Of a DNA stretch of 64,000 nucleotides, positions 1 to 10,795 are shown piece by piece; the first letter of the stretch is position 1, and each line of letters opens with the position of its first letter. The notes under the pieces are model-generated. The model was given only the letters and a program-made list of their open reading frames with translations. It was not told the origin of the DNA and made no database searches. This DNA comes from Schistocerca nitens (Eukaryota; Arthropoda; Insecta; Orthoptera; Acrididae), in the NCBI RefSeq assembly GCF_023898315.1, contig NC_064619.1, positions 346,466,650-346,530,649 on the forward strand, given 5' to 3'. The translations under genes were made by a program, and so were the position numbers.

Positions 1-436
1 CTACAACAACAATAATTTCGTATTCATCTGCTCAAATTTTCATGACAGCTCTATATTTTGCTATAGGTTCCACTGACTAGAAGTGATCACTTTTATCGAT
101 GTTATGTCATTAATCAGTTACGTATAGTTGGTTTACTTTATTGAAACAGTTAGCAGTTTATTATTTAATTATTGGGTTTGACCAGAAGCCTGTAGCTTTT
201 TTGTCTTGCATGTTGCAATTCCGTTTGCTAGGTGTTTATTTATCGATTGCCATTTTTATTTGTAATTCACTGATACTATTTGAGTTCACATATTGTCATT
301 TTGTCATTTGGAGAAAGAGAGTGGAGCTGTGGACTCTAGAAAATAGAGTGCTAAGTGGAGAAATCGGAACATTTTGACATATTCTTGTGCTTGAGGTTAG
401 TAGAGGATTGATAGCAGTGAAAACAGCGAGAAAAAC
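1..436. other. AT-rich intergenic sequence
   Basis: I see no recognisable element or gene. The small frame at 141-377 (+) has no family signature and looks like chance. The sequence leads into the mariner relic. Confidence 0.5.
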
Positions 437-1310
437 TTGTTCCCATATGGAGATAACCCCACTGGACAGAGCAAATCAAGAAAATTGTTTTCTCATTTTA
501 AGCAGGACACTTTTGACATTAGTGACCTTATACGTTCAGGAAGACCTTCTGGATTTGATGAAGATCGTTTAAACTCGTTAATCCAGAATGGCAGAAGTGA
601 TGAACTGCGATCATTCCACCATCGCACGACATACGCTAGCAATGAGAAAGGTTCAAAAATCGGATGTACGGTACTGCAAGCTCTAAGCTAAAATCATCCA
701 AATCAGCGGATGACCATGTGCATCTCTGCTTTATCGTTAACGTTTGGCTCGTAAATTTCATTCCTATCCTGTATCGCAACTGGTGACAGAACCTGACTGA
801 GTCCCAACAAAGCAAAAACTCCTCGCACAAAGACCTGCACGCATGTACAAATGATGTTATGCACCTGGTGGAACACCGACGGTGTGATGCACTACGAAAT
901 GCTTTCTCGATGTACAACTATCGCTGCTGACATTTACTGTCAACAACTGAGACGTCTTGCAGACACAGTGCAAGAACAGCGACCAGGAAGATTGCGTCAA
1001 GTGATGCGACACGGCCCGCCATCTGCTGGACACACAAGATTTCGGTTGGGAAGTCATTCCGCATCCACCTTATTCACCAGATCTTGCGCCCTCAGATATT
1101 CACCTTTCCCGCTCTCTGCCGAATAACGTTTAAGGAACTTTCTTTCCAGATTGAAATGAGCTCCGATTATGCCTGGGCGAGTTCTTCGCTTCAAAACCAG
1201 GTGATTTCTACAGTCGCGGAATGGAAAAGTTATCCCAGCGTTGGAAGTAAATAGTGAAGGAAAATATACTATTGATGACTAAAGTCTCCGTTATGTGTAT
1301 CTATTCTGGC
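437..1310 (+). pseudogene. Decayed mariner transposase (SETMAR-like)
   Basis: Relic of a mariner-family DNA transposase, which cuts and pastes its element at TA sites. Pieces lie in order over several frames. The helix-turn-helix end reads SGRPSGFDEDRLNSLI near 530-590. The middle carries LSPNKAKTPRTKTC and MMLCTWWNTDGV near 800-885, then ADIYCQQLRRLAD near 930-965. The end carries SPDLAPSDIHL near 1075-1110. This order matches mariner proteins of about 345 residues. The GDE motif with the first catalytic Asp is not intact, and the HDNARPH motif with the second is scrambled near 1008-1025. The last Asp motif survives. Stops and frameshifts show it is dead. Terminal repeats were not identified, so the ends are approximate. 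Confidence 0.85.
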
Positions 1311-2721
1311 TATTAAACATATGGAAAAATGCTACGAACTTTTGTACCAATCCAGTAGCTTCCTATCATAGTGCTTATAATTTTCAACAGTGAATATTTT
1401 CGATCGATTGTGTTGTTTTTGAAACCTGTCCCTGCATCTCTAATGTTTGACTGTAACATAACTGAGCTGGTCCGCTATCGGTATCTCAAGACACGGAGCC
1501 CGCGTCTCCAGGCAACGTTCACGTCGGCGTGTCGCTAGGCGACAGCGTAGTCAAGCTATGAGGCTGCAAAGCGCCGCACGCGGACCGGCTCATGGTCGTG
1601 TCACCTCCGTCGAATGAAACTGTGAGTGGGGGCAGCTGCTCGTATGTGGATCTGGTGTCACGTGATCGACGCAATGTTATCTTGGACCGAAGATCGGTGG
1701 CTTCATTAATAGTATATGTTCGCACTGTCACCTGGATGTAATGTGGAGTTTCAAGTTAGGTCTTGAGTCAATACCTAGCACTGATGTGGAAGTGTTATGC
1801 TTGTTGGGCCAGCTAGTTTTCCGTAGAGATTACTAGCTGTCTATGCGCTGTTGAATGTTCTGTTTGGATTATCTAAAGGTCAACATGCGCAACAAGTTCA
1901 GCACGTTTCATTTGCTAATTTGGCTGGTTCCATCATACTGCTTGTTGATTTTCGTAGTATGAAAAGAAGCAAAAATGCAGACCAATAAAAGGTGAGCATT
2001 AGAGTTTAGTACGCAAACATTTGTCAGCTTCTGGTATTAATCCACGACTCTGATTACCATGTTTAATACTTTGGTGTTGTTTTGGAGCGTTTGTGTACGT
2101 TTTGTATACTGCGAATGACATTGTTGTCACACTGTTCAGCGATCTCTTCAGTATTTAATTTTGGCTGAGTGATGTTAAGCATATTGATCAATCATTTTGG
2201 TGGTTTTTGGTGCAGTGTTTCCAAATTAAACTCGATCGAGCATTTCAGTTGTTGCTAAATGTTTTTAAATATTTAAATTTTTTAAAAAGGGGAATATATT
2301 TTTATAGTTAAGCTCTTGGGTAAAATTATTAATCTGTTTTTATTAGAGAGAGGCTTTGTCTAGCCTGTGATTCATTTCACTTTAGGTGCTTTTGAAGTAA
2401 TATTTTGAGTTTTTTTCACTTTTTTATCTCTGCTGTTTAGGTCAAGTTTTGGTAAAACCTTGTTTATTCAAGCCATAGTTAAGGGTATAATTTTTATCGA
2501 ACGAGCGCACATTGATTTAAGATGTGCTGCATCACCGTTACTTGGTTTTAAAATTACAACACGCAAAATGTTTCACTACCTCTGGTGAAGGAGCTTTCGT
2601 GTAAGGTGTTTCTTTAATTTGGAGCTTGAAATGTTTTAACTGCTTTTTTATTCTAAAACATTTTTGTAATTGCTTCTTACGTGTGTTTTAAGTAACTCAA
2701 GAGTGTTATCAAGGAGTCTCG
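1311..2721. other. Unassigned sequence with a local GC-rich patch
   Basis: No gene or known repeat recognised. About 1480-1740 is GC- and CpG-richer than its surroundings, with an open frame at 1519-1731 (-) of no recognisable family. From 1740 on the sequence is T-rich, as in introns or old intergenic DNA. Confidence 0.4.
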
Positions 2722-3972
2722 TTTGCAGTGTTAAATTTTTTTATTATTTCCCATTGATGTGTTTCACCTTAATTTAGATATCCTCGGATTAGCCTCTGGC
2801 AGAAATACAAAATTTCATGATAGTGACGTGCCCCATTTATTGAGATTGGATTACCACGAAAATATTAAAAAAGTTACTTATAGTTGGTTGCGATGGGTAC
2901 ATAGGACATCGCGCACAAGATATTCCGACAGGTAATTCTTCTTGTCAAAGATTTGAAAATACTGCATGGTATCCTATAACACAGAAAATGACAAAGGTAT
3001 TTTGGAAAAATTTACAACCAGGACTGTCTCTAAACTGACAGCCCAAACGGGAAATAAGAAGGAAGCAGCAGATTACCTTATTACGGCATATGGCGGAGTC
3101 CAATGAAAACCAAACGTGATCATGGCACGATGTCGTGCATTGGGGGGGAGGTGGGAAGGGCATAGATTCTGGCCTTAGGGAGATATGGGTAAGCAGAACG
3201 TTGTTGGCTATAATAACACTTGAGACACTCAAAACTGGTATTCTTAGTTCCCCTATGTACTTTTATGCATTCCCACAACAGAAAAGTATTTTTAATTTTA
3301 TTCTCCCTGATTATTCTGTCTATTAAACTAAGCATTTTATCGGAAGTTTTTAGAACATCAGTCATCTGCAATAACTCTCATGGTTTGAAGTAATGACAAC
3401 GCAGCCCACAGCCCGCAGGCGCCGTCCACTGAGAGCTGCGTGTATTAATCTTAGGGGCCCTGTTTTCTTTTCTTATCGACCGTGATGTGTGCAACCAGAA
3501 ATGCATACACTTCCTACATGCTTATGATGTAAAGGCCTGATATCGTTTTGTTTACATTGGACTGCGCCACATGCCGTAATAAGGTAACCTTGCGCTTCCT
3601 ACTTATTTCCAGTGTGGGTTGTCAATTTAGCGATAAAGCATGTTACATGTTTTTTTTTATTTTTTAAAATACCTTTCGATCATCTTCTGTTTTATTCTAT
3701 TTTATAGGAAACGGCGCAGTGTTTTTGTAAAGCTTTGACAAGGAGTATTTACCCACTGGGATATTTTATGAGCGGTATCCCATGTACCCATCGCTGCCAA
3801 ATATCAGTAAGTTGTTTACTGTTTTCTTGGTGACCCAATCTCACTAAATGGGGTCACATCCCTATTAAGGTATTTTGTATTTCTTCCGTAGGACTATCCG
3901 AAGATGCGTAAGTAAAGGTGAGACGCATCATTGGTAAATAATATAAAAAATTTAACATTGCAACTAGGAATG
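2722..3972. repeat. Long inverted repeat, ~390-bp arms
   Basis: The reverse complement of about 2722-3122 aligns with about 3538-3972 through the whole arm. Shared blocks include TGCCGTAATAAGGTAA, CTTATTTCC, AAATACCTTT, TATGTACCCATCGC and AATAAATTTAAC-like ends. Arms differ by substitutions and small indels, roughly a quarter of positions by eye. The loop of about 415 bp (3123-3537) has no transposase-like frame. It could be a foldback transposon, a non-autonomous element with long terminal repeats, or two opposite copies of an unknown repeat. No clear target-site duplication was found. Confidence 0.75.
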
Positions 3973-4191
3973 CTTGCTTCTTCATATCATACGTACTGTT
4001 TGCTGTACGAAGCCCGTTATGAAGTGCAGAAAGTTTTAATTGATATCTGTTTTGAGAATGAACATGTTTGGAATACCTGAAGCGGCGGTTACTCTGTAAA
4101 AGCTTTGGAAAATGTTGCACCCACAGAAGAATTGCTGCCTAATTTAATAATTAAATTCTGCATATTTTAAAGCTCGTTTCTTAACCCTCCA

Positions 4192-4620
4192 GGTTAACCG
4201 AGAGCGCTAATGGCGCTGCTTCCTGGACTCGGTTAGGCGCACTGGCCCCGGATCGAATCCGCTCCGCTGATTAACGACGTAGGCAGGTGTGCTGGCCAGC
4301 CTGGACGTGCTTTTTAGGCGGTATTCCACATCCCTCTAGGTTAATACCGGGCTGGTCCCACGTTCCACCTCAGTTACATGACTCGCAGACATTTGCAACA
4401 TGTTCGCACTATTTCATGCTTTACATTAGAAGCAGAGAGCTGGGGGGGGGGGGGTGGGGGGGCTGGGGGGGGGGGAACACTGACCCGTTTTAGGTGGGTA
4501 CGGGGTGGTGGCAGGAAGGGCATCCGGCCACCCCTTCAAAACTAACTTTGCCAAATCCGATTGTAATCATGCCGATCCCGCAAAATCTGCGGGACAAAGT
4601 CGTAAGCAAAAGAAGAAGGT
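4192..4620 (+). mobile_element. Long tRNA-derived SINE with a shared central core
   Basis: A tRNA-like head with a degenerate B box (GGATCGAATCC near 4252) is followed by a central block. That block contains CTGGCCAGCCTGGACGTG, TTTTTAGGCGGTATTCCAC and CGGGCTGGTCCCACGTTCC. The same block occurs, reverse-complemented, in the element at 24055-24470, so the two SINEs share a core with different heads. The 3' part has AGGAAGGGCATCCGGCC and ends in a purine-rich AGAAGAAGG tail. That GGAAGGGCATCCGG motif is known from tails of several animal LINE/SINE pairs, which suggests a LINE partner. A poly-G tract at 4442-4475 lies inside the copy. Confidence 0.75.
4442..4475 (+). repeat. Poly-G tract
   Basis: Run of G broken only by a few T and one C, inside the SINE body. 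Length is likely to vary between individuals and to be error-prone in assembly. Confidence 0.9.
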
Positions 4621-4655
4621 TACGAATTCTGGCATAAATTGTTTTCTTTGTACTT

Positions 4656-4790
4656 GTCTCCAGTCTGAAGACAGACTGATGCAGTTCTCCACGCTAGTGT
4701 ATCCTGTGGAAGCATCTTCATCTCTGCGTAACTGCTCGTACCTACACCCATTTGAAGCTGCTTACTATAGCCAAGCGTCCACCTGTTGCT
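4656..4790 (-). mobile_element. RTE/BovB-like LINE 3' fragment
   Basis: Matches the 3' end of the RTE copy at 55495 onward. Shared blocks are GATGCAG, TCTCCACGCTA, TATCCTGTG and AAGC.TCTTCATCTC, all on the same strand. Only the last ~135 bp remain, a typical 5'-truncated insertion. It directly follows the SINE at 4192-4620. Confidence 0.65.
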
Positions 4791-4799
4791 GTGGCGTGA

Positions 4800-5519
4800 C
4801 AAGCAGTGTGCAAAGTGCCGAAGCAGGCCGCACAGGAATCGAATACGCGTGGCGGATTGAGGAGCGTGGTAGGCGGTATGGCCAGGTTTATCGTGGTTTT
4901 TAGGTTTCCCACGTTCGTTTAGACAAATACTGCGTTCAGCATTTCACCCTAGACGATAGGAAAAGCTACTGACGTACTCGGTTACGTCACTCGGTTTTGT
5001 TGTTTTTATATTGGTTTTAATGACACCATTCTGTTTAGGGAAAGCTGCATCCAAGATTTATCAGAAACCTGTCACTAAATGTCAGTTAAGTGACGCAGCG
5101 GCGATATAAGCCTTCAGGAGGCTCTAATGTGAAGCATGTGTACTCCGCCGTGTCGTGGTTAGAGGCTTATAGTTTCGGATCCGAGGGAAGTAGGTTCACG
5201 TTCTGCTATATGCTATTTTTCTTTATTTCAGCTTTGCGTTCCTAACAGATTCTGGGACTTTTTCATTAAAGTAATGTTCTGTAATATTCGATGTAATTTA
5301 CATATAAGAGCACACTCTCAAAAATGAGTTTCTTCGATTTTGTAACTTACCATTAAATAAAAACAGGCAAAGTGTGAGTAGAACTCGCTTACTCAGGATT
5401 CCGTACAAACTTAATTGTGTATATATATATGGTTCATTCATCCTGGATATCTAGAATCACAACGTTTTTTGTCTGACATCAATATCGATACTGGCAAGAT
5501 TTTGGTCCCGGGAATTCCA
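4800..5519. other. Unassigned sequence
   Basis: No gene or repeat recognised. The open frame 4505-4903 (+) runs across SINE and LINE tail and is not a gene. Confidence 0.4.
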
Positions 5520-5682
5520 GCCGGCCCGAGTGGCCGAGCGGTTCTAGGCGCTACGGTCTGGAACTGCGCGAGCGCTACGGTCGCAGGTTCGAATCCTGCC
5601 TCGGGCATGGATGTGTATGATGTCCTTAGGTTAGTTAGGTTTAAGTAGTTCTAAGTTCTAGGGGAATGATGACCTCAGATGT
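5520..5682 (+). mobile_element. SINE-1 copy, 3'-truncated
   Basis: tRNA-like head (GGCCGAGCGGTT A box, GGTTCGAATCC B box) followed by the family body GATGTCCTTAGGTTAGTTAGG. It stops at GACCTCAGATGT, before the usual GAGCCATTTGAACC end. It is the commonest repeat in this window. Confidence 0.9.
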
Positions 5683-5740
5683 GGAATATCAACAATGTAG
5701 GAAAAGATAGATTGCTACTTACCATAAAGAAGTCACGTCA

Positions 5741-5941
5741 GCCGGCCGAAGTGGCCGTGCGGTTAAAGGCGCTGCAGTCTGGAACCGCAAGACCGCTACG
5801 GTCGCAGGTTCGAATCCTGCCTCGGGCATGGATGTTTGTGATGTCCTTAGGTTAGTTAGGTTTAACTAGTTCTAAGTTCTAGGGGACTAATGACCTCAGC
5901 AGTTGAGTCCCATAGTGCTCAGAGCCATTTGAACCATTTTT
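5741..5941 (+). mobile_element. SINE-1 copy, full length
   Basis: Complete ~200-bp tRNA-derived SINE. The head GCCGGCCGAAGTGGCCG carries A and B boxes of a pol III promoter. The body has TAGGTTAGTTAGGTTTAA and the end is GAGCCATTTGAACCATTTTT. It lies 58 bp after the previous copy in the same orientation. I saw no clean target-site duplication. Confidence 0.93.
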
Positions 5942-7150
5942 GAACAGAACAACGTATACACAGTTCTGTGACAGGAAGCATATACGACTGGCCTCCGTTA
6001 GGCAAATGGGCGAGAAGTTATACAGCTACACAGTTAAATAAAATAAATTTGCCAGATATTTGAGTACAGTAGAGCCCGTAGCTCACTGGGTAAACTATAA
6101 TGAAAGGAAGACTGCAGTCAGGTCTTATTATTCCTTTGTAATTCTACCCTCTCCCTCCCCACCCATTCCTCCATTACGAAGCTGACGATTCCTTCATTTC
6201 TCTTGGTAAGTCCTAACAGCGAATTCCCTCTGTTCAACAATTTACGCAATAAATATTTCTTTTCTTGGACTTACCCAGTCACCTGATGTACCCATAGATT
6301 CTTCAGCATTCTATGTAGCATTTCAGAAGCTTCTATTCTCATTTGAACAGCTCAAGTAAAAAACTAGTCGGTTGGAGTCCATATTATGTGAACGTCTCTG
6401 ACGCAACGTTTACATGCAAGACAACTGTCAGAATACGAAATTCGAATTTCGGAAACCGACTTTTGCTGTCGTGTTACACCAAAATCGATATTGCTAGGCC
6501 ATTCACACATCAGTTTTACCGAGTTAGATGCTGACGCGAACGGTATCTGTAAATCAGTTACTGCGTTTTCGTCTGTACCGTGAGCTGAGATCAACAGTGC
6601 GTACGTAATGTGTTTAATAAAGAAACCACTATTTCCCTATGTATACAAAGAACTCATAGGAGGGCGCTCCTTTGATGGTACGACTGTTACAATACTTAGT
6701 GCATTTGGTTCATGAAACACACCTAACAGGTATCTGATGGGACGATATTGTCTTGAAGTCGACTCTACGTATATGAGATAAACATAAGAATAAAATAAAA
6801 AAATATAGCTCCACGAAAATTGATTTCCGTTGGAATAACTGTGAGACATTTCTGTTAATGAGTCTGTTACACCCGCCTAGATCACATAAGCTGGGGAAAT
6901 GGGGCGATGTGATCATCGGTAGAATATTACTGCCCTCCAACGGTTTGGAGACTTTGAATGGTTAGAAGATATTCTAATAAGTAAAATCACGTTCTTAATA
7001 CTATCCACTAACCAGGAAAGTACTTAGGCTCGAACAAACACAAATACACAAAAATCGTGTGAGAAATAATGTAAAGGTCTCTTATTGCACTATTGATACT
7101 CCCGCATCTGCAAAACTCTGCAGTCGTCCGTTAGAGGCCTCTGCTTATGC
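5942..7150. other. Unassigned sequence
   Basis: No gene, RNA or repeat family recognised over 1.2 kb. Frames at 6343-6940 overlap one another on both strands and have no domain signature. Confidence 0.4.
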
Positions 7151-7258
7151 CATGCCGCATTGCACACTTACCTATTGGTACGCCAGTCGGAACCAGTAGG
7201 GACGGTGCAGTGTGCCTTTGAAGTTGCGTTTTGTGATATTTGTGTATTGAAGCGTCAG

Positions 7259-9016
7259 ATGGCTCGACGATTGGTAATCAATCCTGCTAATGTATTGCGA
7301 TTGGTTGAGATGAAGTTACGAAGAACCCTTCTTCGTGAAGATGGTATTGGTGTAGAAGACGAATCGTTCGCACGTTTTTTGGTATCTATTATAGTGCAGA
7401 AATATGAGCATAAGTTAGAAACAGATACTGTTGTAACACTAACACATAATGATGATGATAGGGATGATAATGACGAACAACTCATTGCAAACGGTAGTGC
7501 TACGGAAAGAGCGGGAAGAGGCGATGGAAGCAGTGACAGTGAATACCAACCGCCTCCCAAGAAGAAGGTTAAAGTTGCAAGTATCATCACGGCGTTTGAT
7601 GACAACGCACTGGAGAACATGTACGACGATTATTACGTAAGAGGTTTCGACACATACGACAAGCTTCTGAAAAGATACCCTAAACTGAAGTCTAAAAACA
7701 AAATTAAAAACATACTGGATTACGTGGCAAAGAAAAGAGAAGGAAATACAGTTTTCAAAGGAAGTCGTACACTGCTGTTCAAGACCATCAAGGAGCGTGT
7801 AATGGCTAAATTCGATGAAGCGCGAGAATGCGGTTCCGCCGTTCATTATTGGCATTTACAACATTGGGAATTGGACGTAGCCAGAAATCTCATGTGTACA
7901 AACTTTACAGCTTCACTAGGATTTATTACTAATTTGAGAAAGAAGTTTAGGATAACATCACTATGTTCCAAGCACGAAAAGATAAGGATGACGAAGAAGA
8001 GCTGATTGAAAGAGCTCAAACGTTTGTTGCTGACGTCAATGCGCATATCACGAGAGAAAACATCGATATTAGTTCTGTATGGAACTGTGATCAGAGTCAG
8101 TTCAACTATGAACTTTCTTGTGACAGAACACTATCCATGAAAGGGGAGAGAAACACTGTCGCGATGTTGCAATCAGTTAACTGTGCAACACATAGTTACA
8201 AGATCGATGTTGTTTTATCAATGGACGGACGATTGGCAGACAAACTCTGTATTTGCTTCCACTGTCGCGATGTTGCAATCAGTTAACTGTGCAACACATA
8301 GTTACAAGATCGATGTTGTTTTATCAATGGACGGACGATTGGCAGACAAACTCTGTATTTGCTTCCAAGAATCCAGTGGAAAGTTTGGACCCCGCGTGTC
8401 AAGGGAAATAGAAACGCGGTGCCCTCCAAATGTCGTCGTCGATGCAAGTGTGAGTGGGAAGATGACGAAACAACATCTGAAGACGTTTTTTCTGTCAGTT
8501 TTGAATCCACATTTGTCGAGAAAGTCATTAGTACTTTGTGACTCCTGGTCTGGACATAAGGATGAACGAGTACTACTGGAAGCATCTGGCGTAAAATGTA
8601 GACTTAAAAATCATTCCGCCTAAAACTACAAAATATGCACAACCTCTGGATGTGTATTTCTTAGGCAATATAAAATATATGCCAAGAGAATAACAGACGT
8701 CATTAAACTACGTTCCAGTAATATGCAGCCGATATTGCACGACAGATTCTTTATCATGAATATGCATTCTGTTATTTACAATCAGTTATCTGCGGGAGTG
8801 TACAGACCAATGCTTCGTTACGTATGGCAGAATGCTGGCTACGATAGTGGTGAACTAGTGAACAACTTCAAAAGTGTCATTGACGTGGCATTCAACACTA
8901 ATATTATAGAATGTGCAAATATGCCATGCGATCAACTTGCGTTTCTTCACTGTGCGTTTTGCAGTCATTCGTATTACTCGGAGCATTTTATTGACATTCC
9001 ACATTTACATTTATAG
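7259..9016 (+). pseudogene. Pogo/Tigger-like DDE transposase, broken
   Basis: Relic of a pogo-superfamily transposase (DDE_1 type). The first frame, 7160-8005, is open for 281 codons; the protein probably starts at Met 7259 (MARRLVINPANVLRL). An acidic stretch is followed by a PPKKKVKV basic motif near 7550, a likely nuclear signal. A CENP-B/Tc5-like helix-turn-helix follows, ending SLGFITNLRKKFRITS near 7915-7950. The frame shifts near 7955. The first catalytic Asp is in VWNCDQSQFNYE (~8080-8110), the second in VLCDSWSGHKDE (~8530-8570), the third in IIPPKTTKYAQPLDVYF (~8610-8660). A 106-bp tandem duplication at 8154-8365 and further indels near 8605 and 8665 break the frame. The relic ends with the frame 8723-9016. 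Terminal repeats were not found. It is the best-preserved long transposase frame in the window. Confidence 0.85.
8154..8365 (+). repeat. Perfect 106-bp tandem duplication
   Basis: Units 8154-8259 and 8260-8365 look identical base for base; both begin CACTGTCGCGATGTTGC and end TATTTGCTTC. Because 106 is not a multiple of 3, it shifts the transposase frame and alone explains one of its frame changes. It is either very recent or an assembly artefact. Confidence 0.97.
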
Positions 9017-9289
9017 TTAAGATTGCTGCATTGCATATGGCGTCTACAATTACATCTACAGTGATATCTAGAGCATGACTGCACAGTTTTGCCGAAAAAC
9101 GACACCCACCAGCACATTTAGAGGTACATAATGGTCCTGTAACCAAACGTTCATACAGATCTGTTTGTTCGAGCCCAAGTACATTCCTGGTAAGTTAGCG
9201 AATTTCTCACAAGTCGCTGATTGTGTAAGGGACGCTCTGCCTCTAAAAGCGAGAGCTAGCCACACAGGATTTAGCATCTTTGCTACATT

Positions 9290-10795
9290 ACGCCTCCTGT
9301 ACTCTTATCCACCCCCCCCCCTCCCAATCCTTCCACCACTGTCGACTGTACGCCGAGAAGGGTGGAGTCGTTGGGGGTAGTGAAAGGAGCGGGCGACGCC
9401 GCCGGAAGCTGGGCTCTCGACCGACGCTGTGATATGAGTTGGCTTAATGCTGGGTCCCAAGCCTTGCTGAGGGAGAAACCAATGTCTCTGCTGTTCAGCC
9501 TATCAGCCATTCTTGTTTCAACTGCTTCCTTCAGAGCACAGTCCCAAAACAACTAAGTCTGCCTTAGCACTTTCGTTTCTTTACACATCATTGAGTCCCC
9601 AGTAGTCAAGAAGTGTTATGCAACTTGTAAGTTTGTTGGTTACTTGAGTTCGGTGTGTCTGCTGTGTTCTTTGCATCTTTCTTCGATCGTCCGTACTGTC
9701 TCCCCGATATACGTCTTACTGCATTTACATGGGTTACACCTGATTTACGGGGCCCCGTGTTATCTTCCACCGAACCTATTAGGGCACATGTTTTTGGAGG
9801 TGGACGGGAAACGCATTTAATTTACGTCGGACCAGGATTCTGTCGATTTTGTTCGGTACTACACGGCGTACAGCACATATACAACTGTTTTCTCCTCCTC
9901 GTTGTTTGGAGTGTGCTGGGCTTGTACTTTGTGAAAGACCGTCGGATTTGTCCCTCGTAGTACCCGATCTTCTGGAAAACCTGCTAAGGTGGTTAAGCCC
10001 CCTTGGCAAGATTTCTTCGTCCGATATTGCGCGACCCTGTGTAGTTGCGTACGAAGTACAACCTCACTCTGTGAAGGATGGTGGTACTGGCAGCGTGGAG
10101 GTACAGACCACTATGGGTGGCTTTCCTGTACACACTGTGCCCTGTAATGCCGTTCGTTCTGTCCTTGACTAAGACGTCCGAAAAGGGACGTTCTCCATTC
10201 TCTTCCTACTCCGTTGTGAATTTGATACTGGGTAGCAGAGAGTTTAGATGTTGAAGGAACTCCTGAAGTCTTTCACTCTATTGTGTTCACATCACAAACA
10301 TGTCATCAACATACCTGAAAAAGCATTAGACTTCAGTGAAGCTGTTTCCAGAGCTCTCTCTTCGAAGTCCTCCATAAACAAGGTTTCCACAACTGGTGAC
10401 AGAGCACACCCAACGGTGACGCCATTCATTTGTTCATAATCAACGTCATTGAAGAGAAAGAATTCTGATCTGAGGACAAATTCGACGAGATTAGCCATTG
10501 TGGGGCTGCATTTCTCCTCGATTAACTTGAGGGCATCAGAGGGACACCAAATCAAAGCTGACCATAAGGTCCTGGTCATGGAGATGTTGTTCTTGGACCT
10601 GGTGAATGAAATGTTCAGAGGTTCCTAATGTGGTGCTGACATTTGCCAACGTGCGGCCTGAATGGTGCCGTTATATATATAGCCAGCTGGTACTATGGTG
10701 TGACCATGTTGCTTACAATCGAACGTAGAATAACCTTTGGTGGGCCGTAGAGTATTGGTGGTGCAGCAGCTCGTGATCGAAGCTTCTTAATGATT
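9290..10795 (-). mobile_element. Penelope-like element, copy 1
   Basis: Penelope-like retroelements encode a reverse transcriptase joined to a GIY-YIG endonuclease. On this strand, RT block PPILYGPPKV lies near 10740. The core reads NGVTVGCALSPVVETLFMED at about 10370-10430, followed by the catalytic RYVDDMF near 10300. Downstream come the linker near 10150-9850 and the endonuclease block TYIGETVRTIEERCKEH near 9690. The family C-terminus LFWDCALKEAVETRMADRL, then FSLSKAWDPAL, follows at 9440-9550. Stops and frameshifts occur throughout. The 5' end abuts the opposite-strand copy 2 at about 10795. Confidence 0.88.

Noticed and set aside
4505-4903. 132-codon frame as a gene
   Set aside because: Runs through SINE, LINE tail and flank with no domain.
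5700-5740. Fragment resembling a LINE-associated motif (GATAGATTGCTACTTACC)
   Set aside because: Too short, and the expected continuation is absent after the SINE.
7255-7855. Minus-strand frames of 121 and 138 codons
   Set aside because: Shadows of the pogo-like transposase on the plus strand.
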